Assembly (NCBI GenBank): GCA_963730285.1
Contig: CAVSQY010000014.1
Coordinates: 1-64,000, forward strand
Reading direction: 5' to 3'
DNA from: JARDZU01 sp963730285
Lineage (GTDB): Bacteria > Actinomycetota > Acidimicrobiia > Spongiisociales > ZC4RG35
DNA length: 64,000 nucleotides
The notes beneath the pieces were generated by a model, which was given only the letters and a program-made list of their open reading frames with translations, did not search any database and was not told the DNA's origin. Shown piece by piece: positions 40,259 through 48,241 of this stretch (its first letter is position 1; each line of letters opens with the position of its first letter). The position numbers were made by a program, and so were the translations under genes.

Positions 40259-40900
40259 TTGACCGAGATGAAGGGCGTCGAACATGACTCGCTTCGGTTG
40301 CCTTGGATCGAGGTTGGGATCGGGGCAGGTCTGGTGGCCGTCGGTTCGTACACCTTCCTCGTGATCACGTCAGGTGGCATTCGGATGACCTTCGTGATCG
40401 CCTCCGTGTTCAGCGTGTCGCTCGGGTTGGCAAGTTTCGGTCTCTATCAGTTCCTGACCATTGAAAGACGGACGCTGGTGGCGCAAGTTGCAGCGGTGGC
40501 GACAGGTGTCGGGGCTGTGCTGTTCTTGGCGATGGCTTCGATCCAACTGGCCATCAAGAGCGATCTGGGAGGGGTTGATCCGGTCACCCTCGGCACGACG
40601 TTTGACCTGACCGAGCGGGTTCATCTGGGGCTCGATGTGGCATGGGACGTCTACTTCGCATTAGGAGTGGCGCTATTCGGAGTTTCCGCATACACACATC
40701 CACGGCTGGGAAGAGTCATTGGCGCAGTAGGAGTCTTGGTCGCGGTGGCTCTCGTTGCCCTGAACGTCGCCACGTTCCCCATTCCGCCCGCATCCGCCGG
40801 ATCTTTCGATCTAGGCCCTGCGGCAGGACTCTGGTACCTGGTGGTCACCATCCAAATCGCCAGGTCTCTCGATTGGGCGAAACAGAGACTGATCCAATAG
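40259..40900 (+). CDS. Multi-pass membrane protein of unknown function
   Basis: About 213 aa with five or six transmembrane helices (VGIGAGLVAVGSYTFLVI, MTFVIASVFSVSLGLASFGL, LVAQVAAVATGVGAVLFLAM, AWDVYFALGVALFGVSAY, VIGAVGVLVAVALVALNVAT, and a C-terminal one). The RBS GGGAGG at 40242-40247 suits the TTG at 40259. A GTG at 40250 is too close, and the ATG at 40268 is another option. The layout resembles DUF4386-like proteins, but I cannot assign it. The 190 bases downstream (40901-41091) contain only the RBS region of the next gene. Confidence 0.7.
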   Translation: MTEMKGVEHDSLRLPWIEVGIGAGLVAVGSYTFLVITSGGIRMTFVIASVFSVSLGLASFGLYQFLTIERRTLVAQVAAVATGVGAVLFLAMASIQLAIKSDLGGVDPVTLGTTFDLTERVHLGLDVAWDVYFALGVALFGVSAYTHPRLGRVIGAVGVLVAVALVALNVATFPIPPASAGSFDLGPAAGLWYLVVTIQIARSLDWAKQRLIQ

Positions 40901-41091
40901 ACGCCGATCGCGATGCGTCACGGGTGATCATGGCGTCTGTTGACACCCTGGTCTGACTGGCACTGCCACGACCGCGAGCATCCTTGAAAGCAGGGCTTCC
41001 TCAGCCGATCAGGCAGAAAGTTCCAGTTCCAGGCGACACGGCTCCTCTCGCTTTGCCAGTATTGAGAATCTGGATCAAAGGGAGGTTATTT

Positions 41092-42306
41092 GTGAATTCG
41101 GCGCCAGCCGGTGTGCGAAATCTGTTCCGGGCGGCTCTTGTGATATTCATCATCACGGTGGTGATCGGGATCCTGAACGGGACCGACGTGTGGGATCCGC
41201 CCCGCAACACCCTTCTCGCCCATGTGCACGCCGGGACGCTGGGTTGGATCACTCTCTCGGTGTTCGGTGCGGCGATCTGGATGTTCGGCAAGCCCAACGA
41301 TCCCAAGACCGGGAACATGGCGATGTACTGCATCGTGGCGTTGTCGCTGTATGTCCTCGCGTTTTGGTCCGGTGACATCTTCAATACCACAGAGAGCATC
41401 CAACGGCCCATCGGCGGCACACTTGCCTTCATCGCCATCACCTGGATGTTCGTCTGGGTGTTGAGAAGCAAGCAGGGCGAAAAGTGGAACGTTGCCGAAT
41501 TCGGAATGGGCCTGGCTCTCTTCTTCCTCCTGATCGGGGCCGTCCTCGGTGTCCTCCTTGGCCTGCAGCTGGCCAATGTCGAGGTGGTGGCAGCGGAGAA
41601 TGCCGGGCGTCTCGGCGACGCCCACCCGGCGGCCATGGTGATCGGCTACGTGGTGTTGGCGATGTTGGCTGTCATCGAGTGGCGGATCAGAGGTGAGTCG
41701 ACACCCCTGATCGGCGATGCCAAGGCCGGTGTGGTCCAGATGGTGCTGATGTTCCTGGCCGGGTTGTTCGGGATGTTGGGATTCCTCCTCGACACCCAGG
41801 GTCTTTTGATCGCCAACACGCCATTGCAGATAGCCGGGCTTCTCATATTCCTGTGGCGTCTGCGCAAGGAACTGGCACCGGCGCGGTGGCGAGGCGGAAT
41901 CGAGGGGGTGATGTTGCGCACCGCCATCCTCGGGCTGGTCGCAGCCGTAGTTCTCACCGCCATCGTGGTGCAGAAGTTCGTTTCGGCCACCGGTGACGAC
42001 GATGCGGTGTTCGCCCTCATCGAGCCCTATCTCCTGGCGCTGGACCACACCACCTTTATCCTGGTGGTGACCAATGTGATCTTCGCCATGCTGACGGTGG
42101 CCTCGGCGGTCCCGGACCTCTCGAGCAAGATCGTCTATTGGGGGATAAACGTCGGTGCCGTCGGGTTCGTGATCGGGCTCATCACCGAGAGCGCTCCGCT
42201 GAAGCGAACCTTCACCCCGATTCTCGGGCTGGCCCTGCTCTATGGGATCTATCTACATCTGACGGCCAAGCCGCGGGAGACCACGCAGGTGATGGCGAGC
42301 GGGTAG
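41092..42306 (+). CDS. Polytopic membrane protein with haem-copper-oxidase-like His motifs
   Basis: A 404-aa protein with about twelve transmembrane helices. The GTG at 41092 follows a GGGAGG RBS by 6 bases. Longer upstream readings lack an RBS. Conserved-looking His lie inside helices: LLAHVHAGTLGWITLSVFG (helix 2), LGDAHPAAMVIGYVVLAML (helix 6) and LLALDHTTFILVVTN. The HxHxGxxGW pattern recalls subunit I-like proteins of the NnrS or haem-copper oxidase superfamily, but the full six-His set is not obvious. It probably binds haem or copper, which is inference. It is convergent with the PAS kinase (7-base gap). Confidence 0.7.
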   Translation: MNSAPAGVRNLFRAALVIFIITVVIGILNGTDVWDPPRNTLLAHVHAGTLGWITLSVFGAAIWMFGKPNDPKTGNMAMYCIVALSLYVLAFWSGDIFNTTESIQRPIGGTLAFIAITWMFVWVLRSKQGEKWNVAEFGMGLALFFLLIGAVLGVLLGLQLANVEVVAAENAGRLGDAHPAAMVIGYVVLAMLAVIEWRIRGESTPLIGDAKAGVVQMVLMFLAGLFGMLGFLLDTQGLLIANTPLQIAGLLIFLWRLRKELAPARWRGGIEGVMLRTAILGLVAAVVLTAIVVQKFVSATGDDDAVFALIEPYLLALDHTTFILVVTNVIFAMLTVASAVPDLSSKIVYWGINVGAVGFVIGLITESAPLKRTFTPILGLALLYGIYLHLTAKPRETTQVMASG

Positions 42307-42313
42307 CGGTCGA

Positions 42314-43798
42314 TCAGGTCGCGATGGGCAGGGAAAGCTCAAAGATGCTCTTGCCGTCTTCGTAGTTGTAGGTGAGGTCTCCGTCCATCAAGGATGCGAG
42401 CTTCCGCGAGACGGTGAGCCCGAGCCCGATGGATGCGGCCAGTCTCTCCCTGTTCGAGGCCCGCTGATATGGCTCGAATATGGTGCCTTGGTCGTCGAGC
42501 GGTATGCCCTCCCCATCGTCGACAACCGCAACACAGGCCAGAGGCCCGCAGTCGTAGGTCCGCACTTCGACGGTGTCGCCTCCATAGCGGAAGGCATTGG
42601 AGATCAGGTTGCGCAGGACCTGGCGAACCCGGGCGGGATCACCCATCCCGCGGATCGACGGCCCGCTGAGCACTACCCGTCCGCCCTCGCCGTTTTCGCC
42701 CAGGGCCTCGACTACCTGTGCCGACTGGGCCCGGAGGTCAACCGATACCTTGGCCACCTTGAGCGTCTCGTTGTCGGCCCGCGCCGCCACCAGCAAGTCC
42801 TCGACGATGTTGGTCAGGTCGGCGGTTTGATCGGCGATGCTCGTGACGATCTCGACTTGCTCGGCGGGCGACAGGGATGGGAGCTCGCTCCGCATCAGCT
42901 GGGCGAATCCCAGCACTGCGGTGAGTGGTATCCGCAGCTCGTGGGACACCGATGCGATCAGCTGATCTTTCGAGTCGAGCATCCCGCGAAGCTGGTCTTG
43001 AGCCTCGACCTGCTCGGTGATGTCGACCACATTCGCCACCAGATGGAGAGGCTTGCCTTCGGAGTCCCGCACCAGGGCGGTTGAGATGATCCCGTATGAG
43101 GTCGAACCGTCGCGGCGGAGATAGTGGAGTTTGGCTTCCGCCGAGGCCACCTCCCCATTGGCGACCTGGCGAAAGCGGGTCATGCTCTCCTCGCGGTCGT
43201 CGGGCGCTACCACCTCGAGAATGGTTCGACCCTCGATCTCCGCTTCGGTGTAACCGAGCATGTTGCAGCCAGCCGCGTTCACCCGGAGGAATCGCCCGTC
43301 CGTGGGGCTCACCAGGGCCATTCCCGAGGCGGCCGACTCGAAGGCGAGGCGGAACCTTTCCTCACTGGTGGCGACGGCTTCCTCTGCGCGCTTTTGGCCG
43401 GTGATGTCCTGCATCTGCACCACGAAATGTTGAATTTCTTCCTCGGGATCCACAACGGGGGCAACATTGATTCGGGCCCAGACGATGCTGCCGTCGCTGT
43501 GGAGATACCGCTTCTCCCAGTTGGCCACTGGTGTCTCGCCGTCGAGGAGAGCTCGTAGCCATTCTTCACTCTGGGCCATGTCGACTGGGTGGGTGATATC
43601 GGCGAAGTGCCGGCCGTCGAGCGCACCGGGCTCGCGACCCAGCATCATGTTGAGAGATCGGTTGGTTGCAATGAAGTCGCCCTCGCGGGAGGTGACAGCC
43701 ATCGCTACCGAGGCGTGCTCAAAGATGGCGCGAAAGTGCCGATCGGAGTCCCACATGGGGTTTGTTTGAGAGTTGTCCTGGTTGTTGCGAGTGCTCAT
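42314..43798 (-). CDS. PAS-PAS sensor histidine kinase
   Basis: A soluble 494-aa kinase with two PAS domains (about 20-135 and 145-260): FRAIFEHASVAMAVTSREGD and FRLAFESAASGMALVSPTDG. Each is followed by a PAC-type segment. The HisKA box is ASVSHELRIPLTAVLGFAQL. The HATPase has NLISNAFRYG, VDDGEGIPL and SIGLGLTVSRKLA. The ATG at 43798 (MSTRNNQDN) is preferred over a TTG two codons earlier. It has no transmembrane segment, so it senses a cytoplasmic signal. No response regulator is adjacent. It is divergent from tetR, and the tetR promoter region (43799-43937) may serve both. Confidence 0.92.
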   Translation of the reverse strand: MSTRNNQDNSQTNPMWDSDRHFRAIFEHASVAMAVTSREGDFIATNRSLNMMLGREPGALDGRHFADITHPVDMAQSEEWLRALLDGETPVANWEKRYLHSDGSIVWARINVAPVVDPEEEIQHFVVQMQDITGQKRAEEAVATSEERFRLAFESAASGMALVSPTDGRFLRVNAAGCNMLGYTEAEIEGRTILEVVAPDDREESMTRFRQVANGEVASAEAKLHYLRRDGSTSYGIISTALVRDSEGKPLHLVANVVDITEQVEAQDQLRGMLDSKDQLIASVSHELRIPLTAVLGFAQLMRSELPSLSPAEQVEIVTSIADQTADLTNIVEDLLVAARADNETLKVAKVSVDLRAQSAQVVEALGENGEGGRVVLSGPSIRGMGDPARVRQVLRNLISNAFRYGGDTVEVRTYDCGPLACVAVVDDGEGIPLDDQGTIFEPYQRASNRERLAASIGLGLTVSRKLASLMDGDLTYNYEDGKSIFELSLPIAT

Positions 43799-43884
43799 CG
43801 GCAACGTCCCTAGACCGACGGGGGCATGTTAGGGATGATCGGCAAGGGTTGTGGGGTACTGGAGACTTCCATCTGGGTGGGGTA

Positions 43885-43929
43885 TTGACACATCGACTGC
43901 TCTCTGGCATGATTCGGTCGATCGACCGA
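43885..43929 (+). promoter_or_regulatory. tetR promoter with 16-bp palindromic operator
   Basis: TTGACA (43885-43890), a 17-base spacer and CATGAT (43908-43913) form a good sigma-70-type promoter. Immediately after the -10 lies the perfect palindrome TCGGTCGATCGACCGA (43914-43929), covering the expected transcription start. The position is ideal for autorepression by the TetR protein. The same site, with only the two central bases different, recurs at 47567-47582. Confidence 0.75.
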
Positions 43930-43937
43930 TTAGCGAG

Positions 43938-44537
43938 ATGGAGCCAACATTGACCGTCGAGACGGAAACCAGAGCCACCATCCTCGAGGCCGCCAAACAG
44001 GCCCTGTTGGCATCCGGTTTCTCCGGATTGTCCACCCGAAAGATCGCCGAGGAAGCCGGGGTGCCATTGAGCCAGATCCACTACCACTTCGGCTCAAAGC
44101 AAGGTTTGGTCCTGGAAGTGCTGGCTGAGGAGAACCGTCGGCTGCTGCGGAGACAGCGAGATCTCTATTCCGCCGAGATGCCCCTGTGGAAACAGTGGGA
44201 GCAGGCCTGCGACTACCTGGAGGACGATCTCGAGTCCGGCTATGTCCGTGTCCTTCAGGAAATGATGGCTGCGGGGTGGTCGAACCCGGAGATCGCCACC
44301 GTGGTCAAGGCGATGTTGAGCCAATGGTTCAAAGTGCTTCGAGACGTGGCCGCCGGCGCCGCCGGAGGAATCGGGGGTCTCGGGCCTTTCACGCCCGCCG
44401 AGGCGAGTGTGATCGCCGGCTCTCCATTCCTTGGCGTCGAAAGCATGATCCTCCTCGGGTTCAGCGAGGCCGAGCTTCCGGTTCGGTCCGCCCTTCGCAA
44501 GTTCGGCGACCTCCTCCGGACGATGGAAGCGGAATGA
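43938..44537 (+). CDS. TetR-family transcriptional regulator
   Basis: A 199-aa TetR regulator. The HTH is at about residues 10-56: TRATILEAAKQALLASGFSG, LSTRKIAEEAGVPLSQIHYH, FGSKQGLVLEVLA. The rest is the all-helical ligand and dimerisation domain (WEQACDYLEDDLESGYVRVL). The ATG at 43938 lies just after the operator; an earlier in-frame start would lie inside the promoter. Its stop overlaps the first hydrolase start (ATGA). The repeated palindrome suggests it controls both its own operon and the osmC-monooxygenase operon. The inducer is likely a lipophilic substrate of those enzymes. Confidence 0.92.
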   Translation: MEPTLTVETETRATILEAAKQALLASGFSGLSTRKIAEEAGVPLSQIHYHFGSKQGLVLEVLAEENRRLLRRQRDLYSAEMPLWKQWEQACDYLEDDLESGYVRVLQEMMAAGWSNPEIATVVKAMLSQWFKVLRDVAAGAAGGIGGLGPFTPAEASVIAGSPFLGVESMILLGFSEAELPVRSALRKFGDLLRTMEAE

Positions 44538-45403
44538 GGGCAGTGCTGCCCACTCGGGCCTCCCATGTCGTGCGCGATGGTGTCAGCCTCGGTTACGAGA
44601 CATTCGGTGAGGGGGATCGAACCATCCTCCTCCTCCCCACCTGGACCATCATTCACTCTCGATTCTGGAAGATGCAGGTTGCCTTTCTGTCCCGGCACTA
44701 TCACGTGGTCACATATGACGGCCCAGGCAACGGCCGCTCGGATCGGACCACCGACCCCGACCGATACACGGCCGACGCATATGCCGACGATGCGGTCGCC
44801 GTTCTCGATGCCTGCGGAGTCGAGCAGGCTGTGGTGGTCGGTCTCTCGCTGGGGGCGCAATATGGCACACGTCTCGCCGCCCGATATCCGACCCGGGTGA
44901 TTGGCCTGGCGCTGATCGGCTCGTCACTCCCCCTGGTCCCCCTACCCCCGGAAAGGGCCGGTATCCCGGCAAGCTTCCTCCAGCCATATCCCGAGGATCC
45001 GCAGGGATGGGAGAAGTACAACCTGGCCTATTGGCACGCCGATCACCGGGACTTCGTCGAATTCTTCTTTGGCCGGGTGTTTTCCGAGCCTCATTCCACC
45101 AAGCCGATCGAGGACGCGGTCGGTTGGGCGTTGGAGTCCGGGCCCGAGATACTCGAAGCGGAATCGTACGCACGCGAACTCGAGTTGACCGGTCCCGAGA
45201 TCTTCGATCCGGTCAGGTGTCCGGTCATGGTCATACACGGGACCGAAGATCAGATCCAGTCCCATGAGGTCGGCGTGGAGGCCGCTCGTTGGAGCGGCGG
45301 CACCCTGGTATCGCTGGCGGGCTCCGGTCACCTGCCCAATGTCAGGGACCCGGTCAAGGTGAATCTGGCACTCCGCCAGTTCGTGGAGGGGCTGAAGGCA
45401 TGA
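44534..45403 (+). CDS. Alpha/beta hydrolase, copy 1
   Basis: A 289-aa alpha/beta-fold hydrolase. Features are the oxyanion strand region ILLLPTWTIIHSRFWKMQ, VVTYDGPGNGRSDR, the nucleophile elbow VVGLSLGAQYG (Ser in GLSLG), the acid in VMVIHGTEDQIQ and the catalytic His in LAGSGHLPNVRDP. The start overlaps the tetR stop and the end overlaps the next hydrolase start (both ATGA), so translation is coupled along the operon. It is a tandem paralogue of the following hydrolase. Substrates are probably esters or lactones. There is no signal peptide. Confidence 0.9.
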   Translation: MRAVLPTRASHVVRDGVSLGYETFGEGDRTILLLPTWTIIHSRFWKMQVAFLSRHYHVVTYDGPGNGRSDRTTDPDRYTADAYADDAVAVLDACGVEQAVVVGLSLGAQYGTRLAARYPTRVIGLALIGSSLPLVPLPPERAGIPASFLQPYPEDPQGWEKYNLAYWHADHRDFVEFFFGRVFSEPHSTKPIEDAVGWALESGPEILEAESYARELELTGPEIFDPVRCPVMVIHGTEDQIQSHEVGVEAARWSGGTLVSLAGSGHLPNVRDPVKVNLALRQFVEGLKA

Positions 45404-47521
45404 GGGCGCGCGAGCCCGATCAGTCGGGAACACTCGATCGCGATGGGGTGAAGATCCATTACGAGGTGTTTGGCGAGGGGGACACCACCATCGCGCTCGA
45501 TACCACCTTCTCCGATCACCCATTCGAGGATCTGGAAGGGTCTCATCCCGTATCTCTCCCGTGACCATCGAGTTGTCACCCTCGATGGGAGAGGTAGCGG
45601 CAAGTCAGGCCGGCCGAGCACTGTGGCCGCTCACATCTCAGCCGAGAACGTGGCCGATATCCTGGCGGTCCTCGATGAAGTCGAGGTTTCGCGCGCAGTG
45701 CTCGTGGCCCACTGTCACGCCTGCTGGTGGGCGCTCGAGCTTGCCACCAAGCATCCTGAGCGAGTCGACGCTCTGGTGGCCGTCGCCCCAGGTATTCCGT
45801 ATCTGGCCAAGTCGCAGCCGCATTGGGTGGAGACCGCCCCTCGCTGGGACGAGATCGTCGAGAGCCCGGTCGGCTGGGAGCTGAACAATCGGCACACGAT
45901 CACGACGCGGCATCGTGAGTGGATCGAGTTCTTCTTCGGGGAGCAACTGGTGGAGCCGCACTCGACCAAGCAGTACGAGGATGCCGTCTCGTGGGCGATG
46001 GAATCCAACGGCGAGATCCTGGCCGCTGCCGATGAGGGCATCGAGACCGATCTCCCCGATTCCGAGGCCGTTGAGGAGATGTGCCGGGCGTTGCCCGTGT
46101 CCACGCTGACAATTCATGGCGACGCAGACATCTGCCAACACGTGGACCGGGGTCGGGAATTTGCCCGGCTCACCGGTGGAGAACTGCTCGTCATCGAGGG
46201 CGCCGGCCACCTCACACCGGCTCGCGAGCCGGTCAGGGTGAACCGGGCGATCAGAGAATTTGTCGACAAATTGAGAGGTGTTCCGATGGTTGATCACGTT
46301 TGGCCACGTGCCATGAGTCGTAGGAAGAAGGTGCTCTATCTCTCGTCGCCGATTGGTCTCGGTCACGCCCGACGTGATCTGGCGGTGGCACAGGAGTTGA
46401 GACGAATCGATCCGGACCTCGAGATCGATTGGCTGGCTCAACACCCGGTCACGATGGTGCTGGAGCAAGCCGGTGAATCCGTGCATCCCGCTAGCGCCTG
46501 GCTCGCCTCCGAGTCGGGCCACATCGCTTCGGAGGCGTCCGGTCATGATCTGCATTGCTTTCAAGCGTTGCGGCGCATGGATGAGATCCTGCTGGCTAAC
46601 TTCATGTTGTTCCAAGAAGTGGTCGAAGAGTCCCAATACGACCTCATAGTGGGGGATGAGGCCTGGGAGGTCGACTACTACTGGCACGAGAACCCCGAGT
46701 TGAAGCGGGGCTCGCATGTGTGGATGACCGACTTCGTCGGCTACCTCCCTATGCCCGACGGTGGGGGCCACGAGGCATTTCTGACTGCCGATTACAACGC
46801 GGAGATGATCGAGCACATCGCCCGTTTCCCCCGGATCCGCGACAGGGCCATCTTCGTCGGGAACGCCAACGACATCTATCCGGATGTCTTCGGCCCGACT
46901 CTCCCCAAGATCCGGGACTGGACCGAGGATCACTTCGAATTCTCGGGCTACATCACTGGGTTCACGCCGCCCACCGAGGATGAGATCGACGAGTGGCGGG
47001 CGGCGTTGGGCTACATGCCCGACGAGAAGGTTTGCGTCGTCACGGTAGGTGGTTCCGGTGTAGGGCGCGACCTCCTCGAGAAGGTGATCGCGGCCTTCCC
47101 CATGGTCAAGGCGAGGATCCCTGAACTCAGGATGGTCGCGGTTGCCGGCCCACGCATCGAGCCGAAGAATCTCCCCACCCATCCCGGTCTCGAGGTGAGG
47201 GGATATGTGGACGAGCTCTATCGACATCTGTCCGTATGTGACCTTGCTGTGGTCCAAGGTGGGCTCACGACCACGATGGAGCTCACCGCATCCAAGAGAC
47301 CCTTCATGTACTTCCCACTCCGCAATCACTTCGAGCAGAACTTCCATGTCCGCCATCGTCTCGATCAGTACGGGGCGGGACGACACATGGACTATGCCGC
47401 CACCGATCCCGATGCGATCGCCACCGAGATCGAGGACCTGCTGGGTCGTCCAGTCCAATATCACGATGTCGAAGCCGACGGCGCCGCTCGCGCCGCCCGG
47501 ATGATCGCCGAGCTCATCTAG
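45400..47521 (+). CDS. Alpha/beta hydrolase fused to a GT1-type glycosyltransferase, with a frame break near codon 35
   Basis: The ATG at 45400 overlaps the previous stop and encodes DGVKIHYEVFGEGDTTIALD, matching the N-terminus of copy 1. The rest of the hydrolase is in the next frame: PPSPITHSRIWKGL, VVTLDGRGSGKSG, VLVAHCHACWWALEL (Cys at the nucleophile position) and LVIEGAGHLTPAREP. Skipping one base near 45507 gives a continuous match to copy 1. The same frame runs on without a stop through a short linker into a glycosyltransferase (about 390 aa) of the UDP-glycosyltransferase type: VLYLSSPIGLGHARRDL, VVTVGGSGVGRDLLEKV and LAVVQGGLTTTMELTASKRP. The total is about 706 aa if repaired. The second half is intact and could be translated alone from 46286 or 46312. 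Confidence 0.75.
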
Positions 47522-47566
47522 CGCCAACCGAAAGGGGTCTCATAGGAAACAGACATGTCCATCGAA

Positions 47567-47582
47567 TCGGTCGAACGACCGA
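47567..47582 (+). promoter_or_regulatory. Second copy of the TetR palindrome, upstream of osmC
   Basis: TCGGTCGAACGACCGA: the two 7-base arms are identical to those of the tetR operator at 43914-43929, and only the central two bases differ. It is 38 bases upstream of the OsmC start, just after the glycosyltransferase stop, making an internal regulated promoter likely. Confidence 0.7.
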
Positions 47583-47619
47583 ACGAAACCGGATCACCCA
47601 ACCAAGCAAAGGAGCAAAG

Positions 47620-48183
47620 ATGCCTATCACCAGAGAGAAGAGAAACGGTGTCAACGTCGAAGGCCTGTTCGGGGCCCTAGACGCCGTCAAGGCCCAGCCG
47701 GAGGCGGCAAAGTTTCAGTTCAGGGCCACCAACCATTGGATAAGCGGCACCCATAGCAAGAGTCGCATCCATGACTTCTTCGGTCTCGGAGCCGAGCAGA
47801 CCCACCGGGAGCCGCGCACTTTCGAGGCCGACCATCCCGAGCAACTGGTCGCGACGGACCAGGCGCCGGCGCCGGTCGAGTTCCTGCTCCATGCCCTGGC
47901 CGCCTGCATCACCGCGGGTATCGGCAATGTTGCGGCGGCCCGCGATATCGAGCTGACCCGGGTCGAGTCCAGCGTGAGCGGCGACATCGACCTGGTCGGT
48001 CTCCTCGGTCTCGACGACAGGGTCCGCAACGGCTATCAGGGCATGCGGGTCAGCATCGCCATCGAGGGCGACGCCTCCGCGGAGGACCTACGCCGGGTGG
48101 TGGAGCGCTCGATAGCTCGCTCTGCCGTCTTCGACGTCCTTGCCAACGGCACTTCCGTCTCGGTCGAGATCGAAGCCGGCTGA
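47620..48183 (+). CDS. OsmC-family protein
   Basis: A 187-aa OsmC/Ohr-fold protein. The Cys is in LHALAACITAGIGNVAAARD, and the C-terminal segment RSIARSAVFDVLANGTSVSV fits the family. The second peroxidatic Cys expected in classical OsmC (usually near CPVS) is replaced in RSAVFDVL, so peroxidase activity is doubtful. The N-terminus is longer than usual and carries HWISGTHSKSRIHDFFG. An AAAGGAG RBS sits 5 bases before the ATG. It is the first gene after the second TetR palindrome and is followed by an FAD monooxygenase, across a 30-bp palindrome. Confidence 0.85.
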   Translation: MPITREKRNGVNVEGLFGALDAVKAQPEAAKFQFRATNHWISGTHSKSRIHDFFGLGAEQTHREPRTFEADHPEQLVATDQAPAPVEFLLHALAACITAGIGNVAAARDIELTRVESSVSGDIDLVGLLGLDDRVRNGYQGMRVSIAIEGDASAEDLRRVVERSIARSAVFDVLANGTSVSVEIEAG

Positions 48184-48192
48184 ATGCCCGAC

Positions 48193-48222
48193 GGTGTGAT
48201 CGGGGGATCCCCCGATCACACC
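48193..48222. repeat. Perfect 30-bp palindrome between osmC and the monooxygenase gene
   Basis: GGTGTGATCGGGGGA followed directly by its reverse complement. As RNA it would fold into a stem of 13 or more bp with a tiny loop, ending 19 bases before the next ATG. As DNA it is a symmetric operator-like site. It could be a terminator or processing hairpin that lowers monooxygenase expression relative to OsmC. No U-tract follows. Confidence 0.7.
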
Positions 48223-48241
48223 ACCGAACCTGGAGTGAATC

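Noticed and set aside
45495..45515. Programmed frameshift in the second hydrolase
   Set aside because: No slippery heptamer, stop-coupled site or downstream structure is evident; mutation or error is simpler.
45638..47527. 629-codon minus-strand reading opposite the hydrolase-glycosyltransferase gene
   Set aside because: Same reason; the plus strand encodes recognisable hydrolase and glycosyltransferase motifs.
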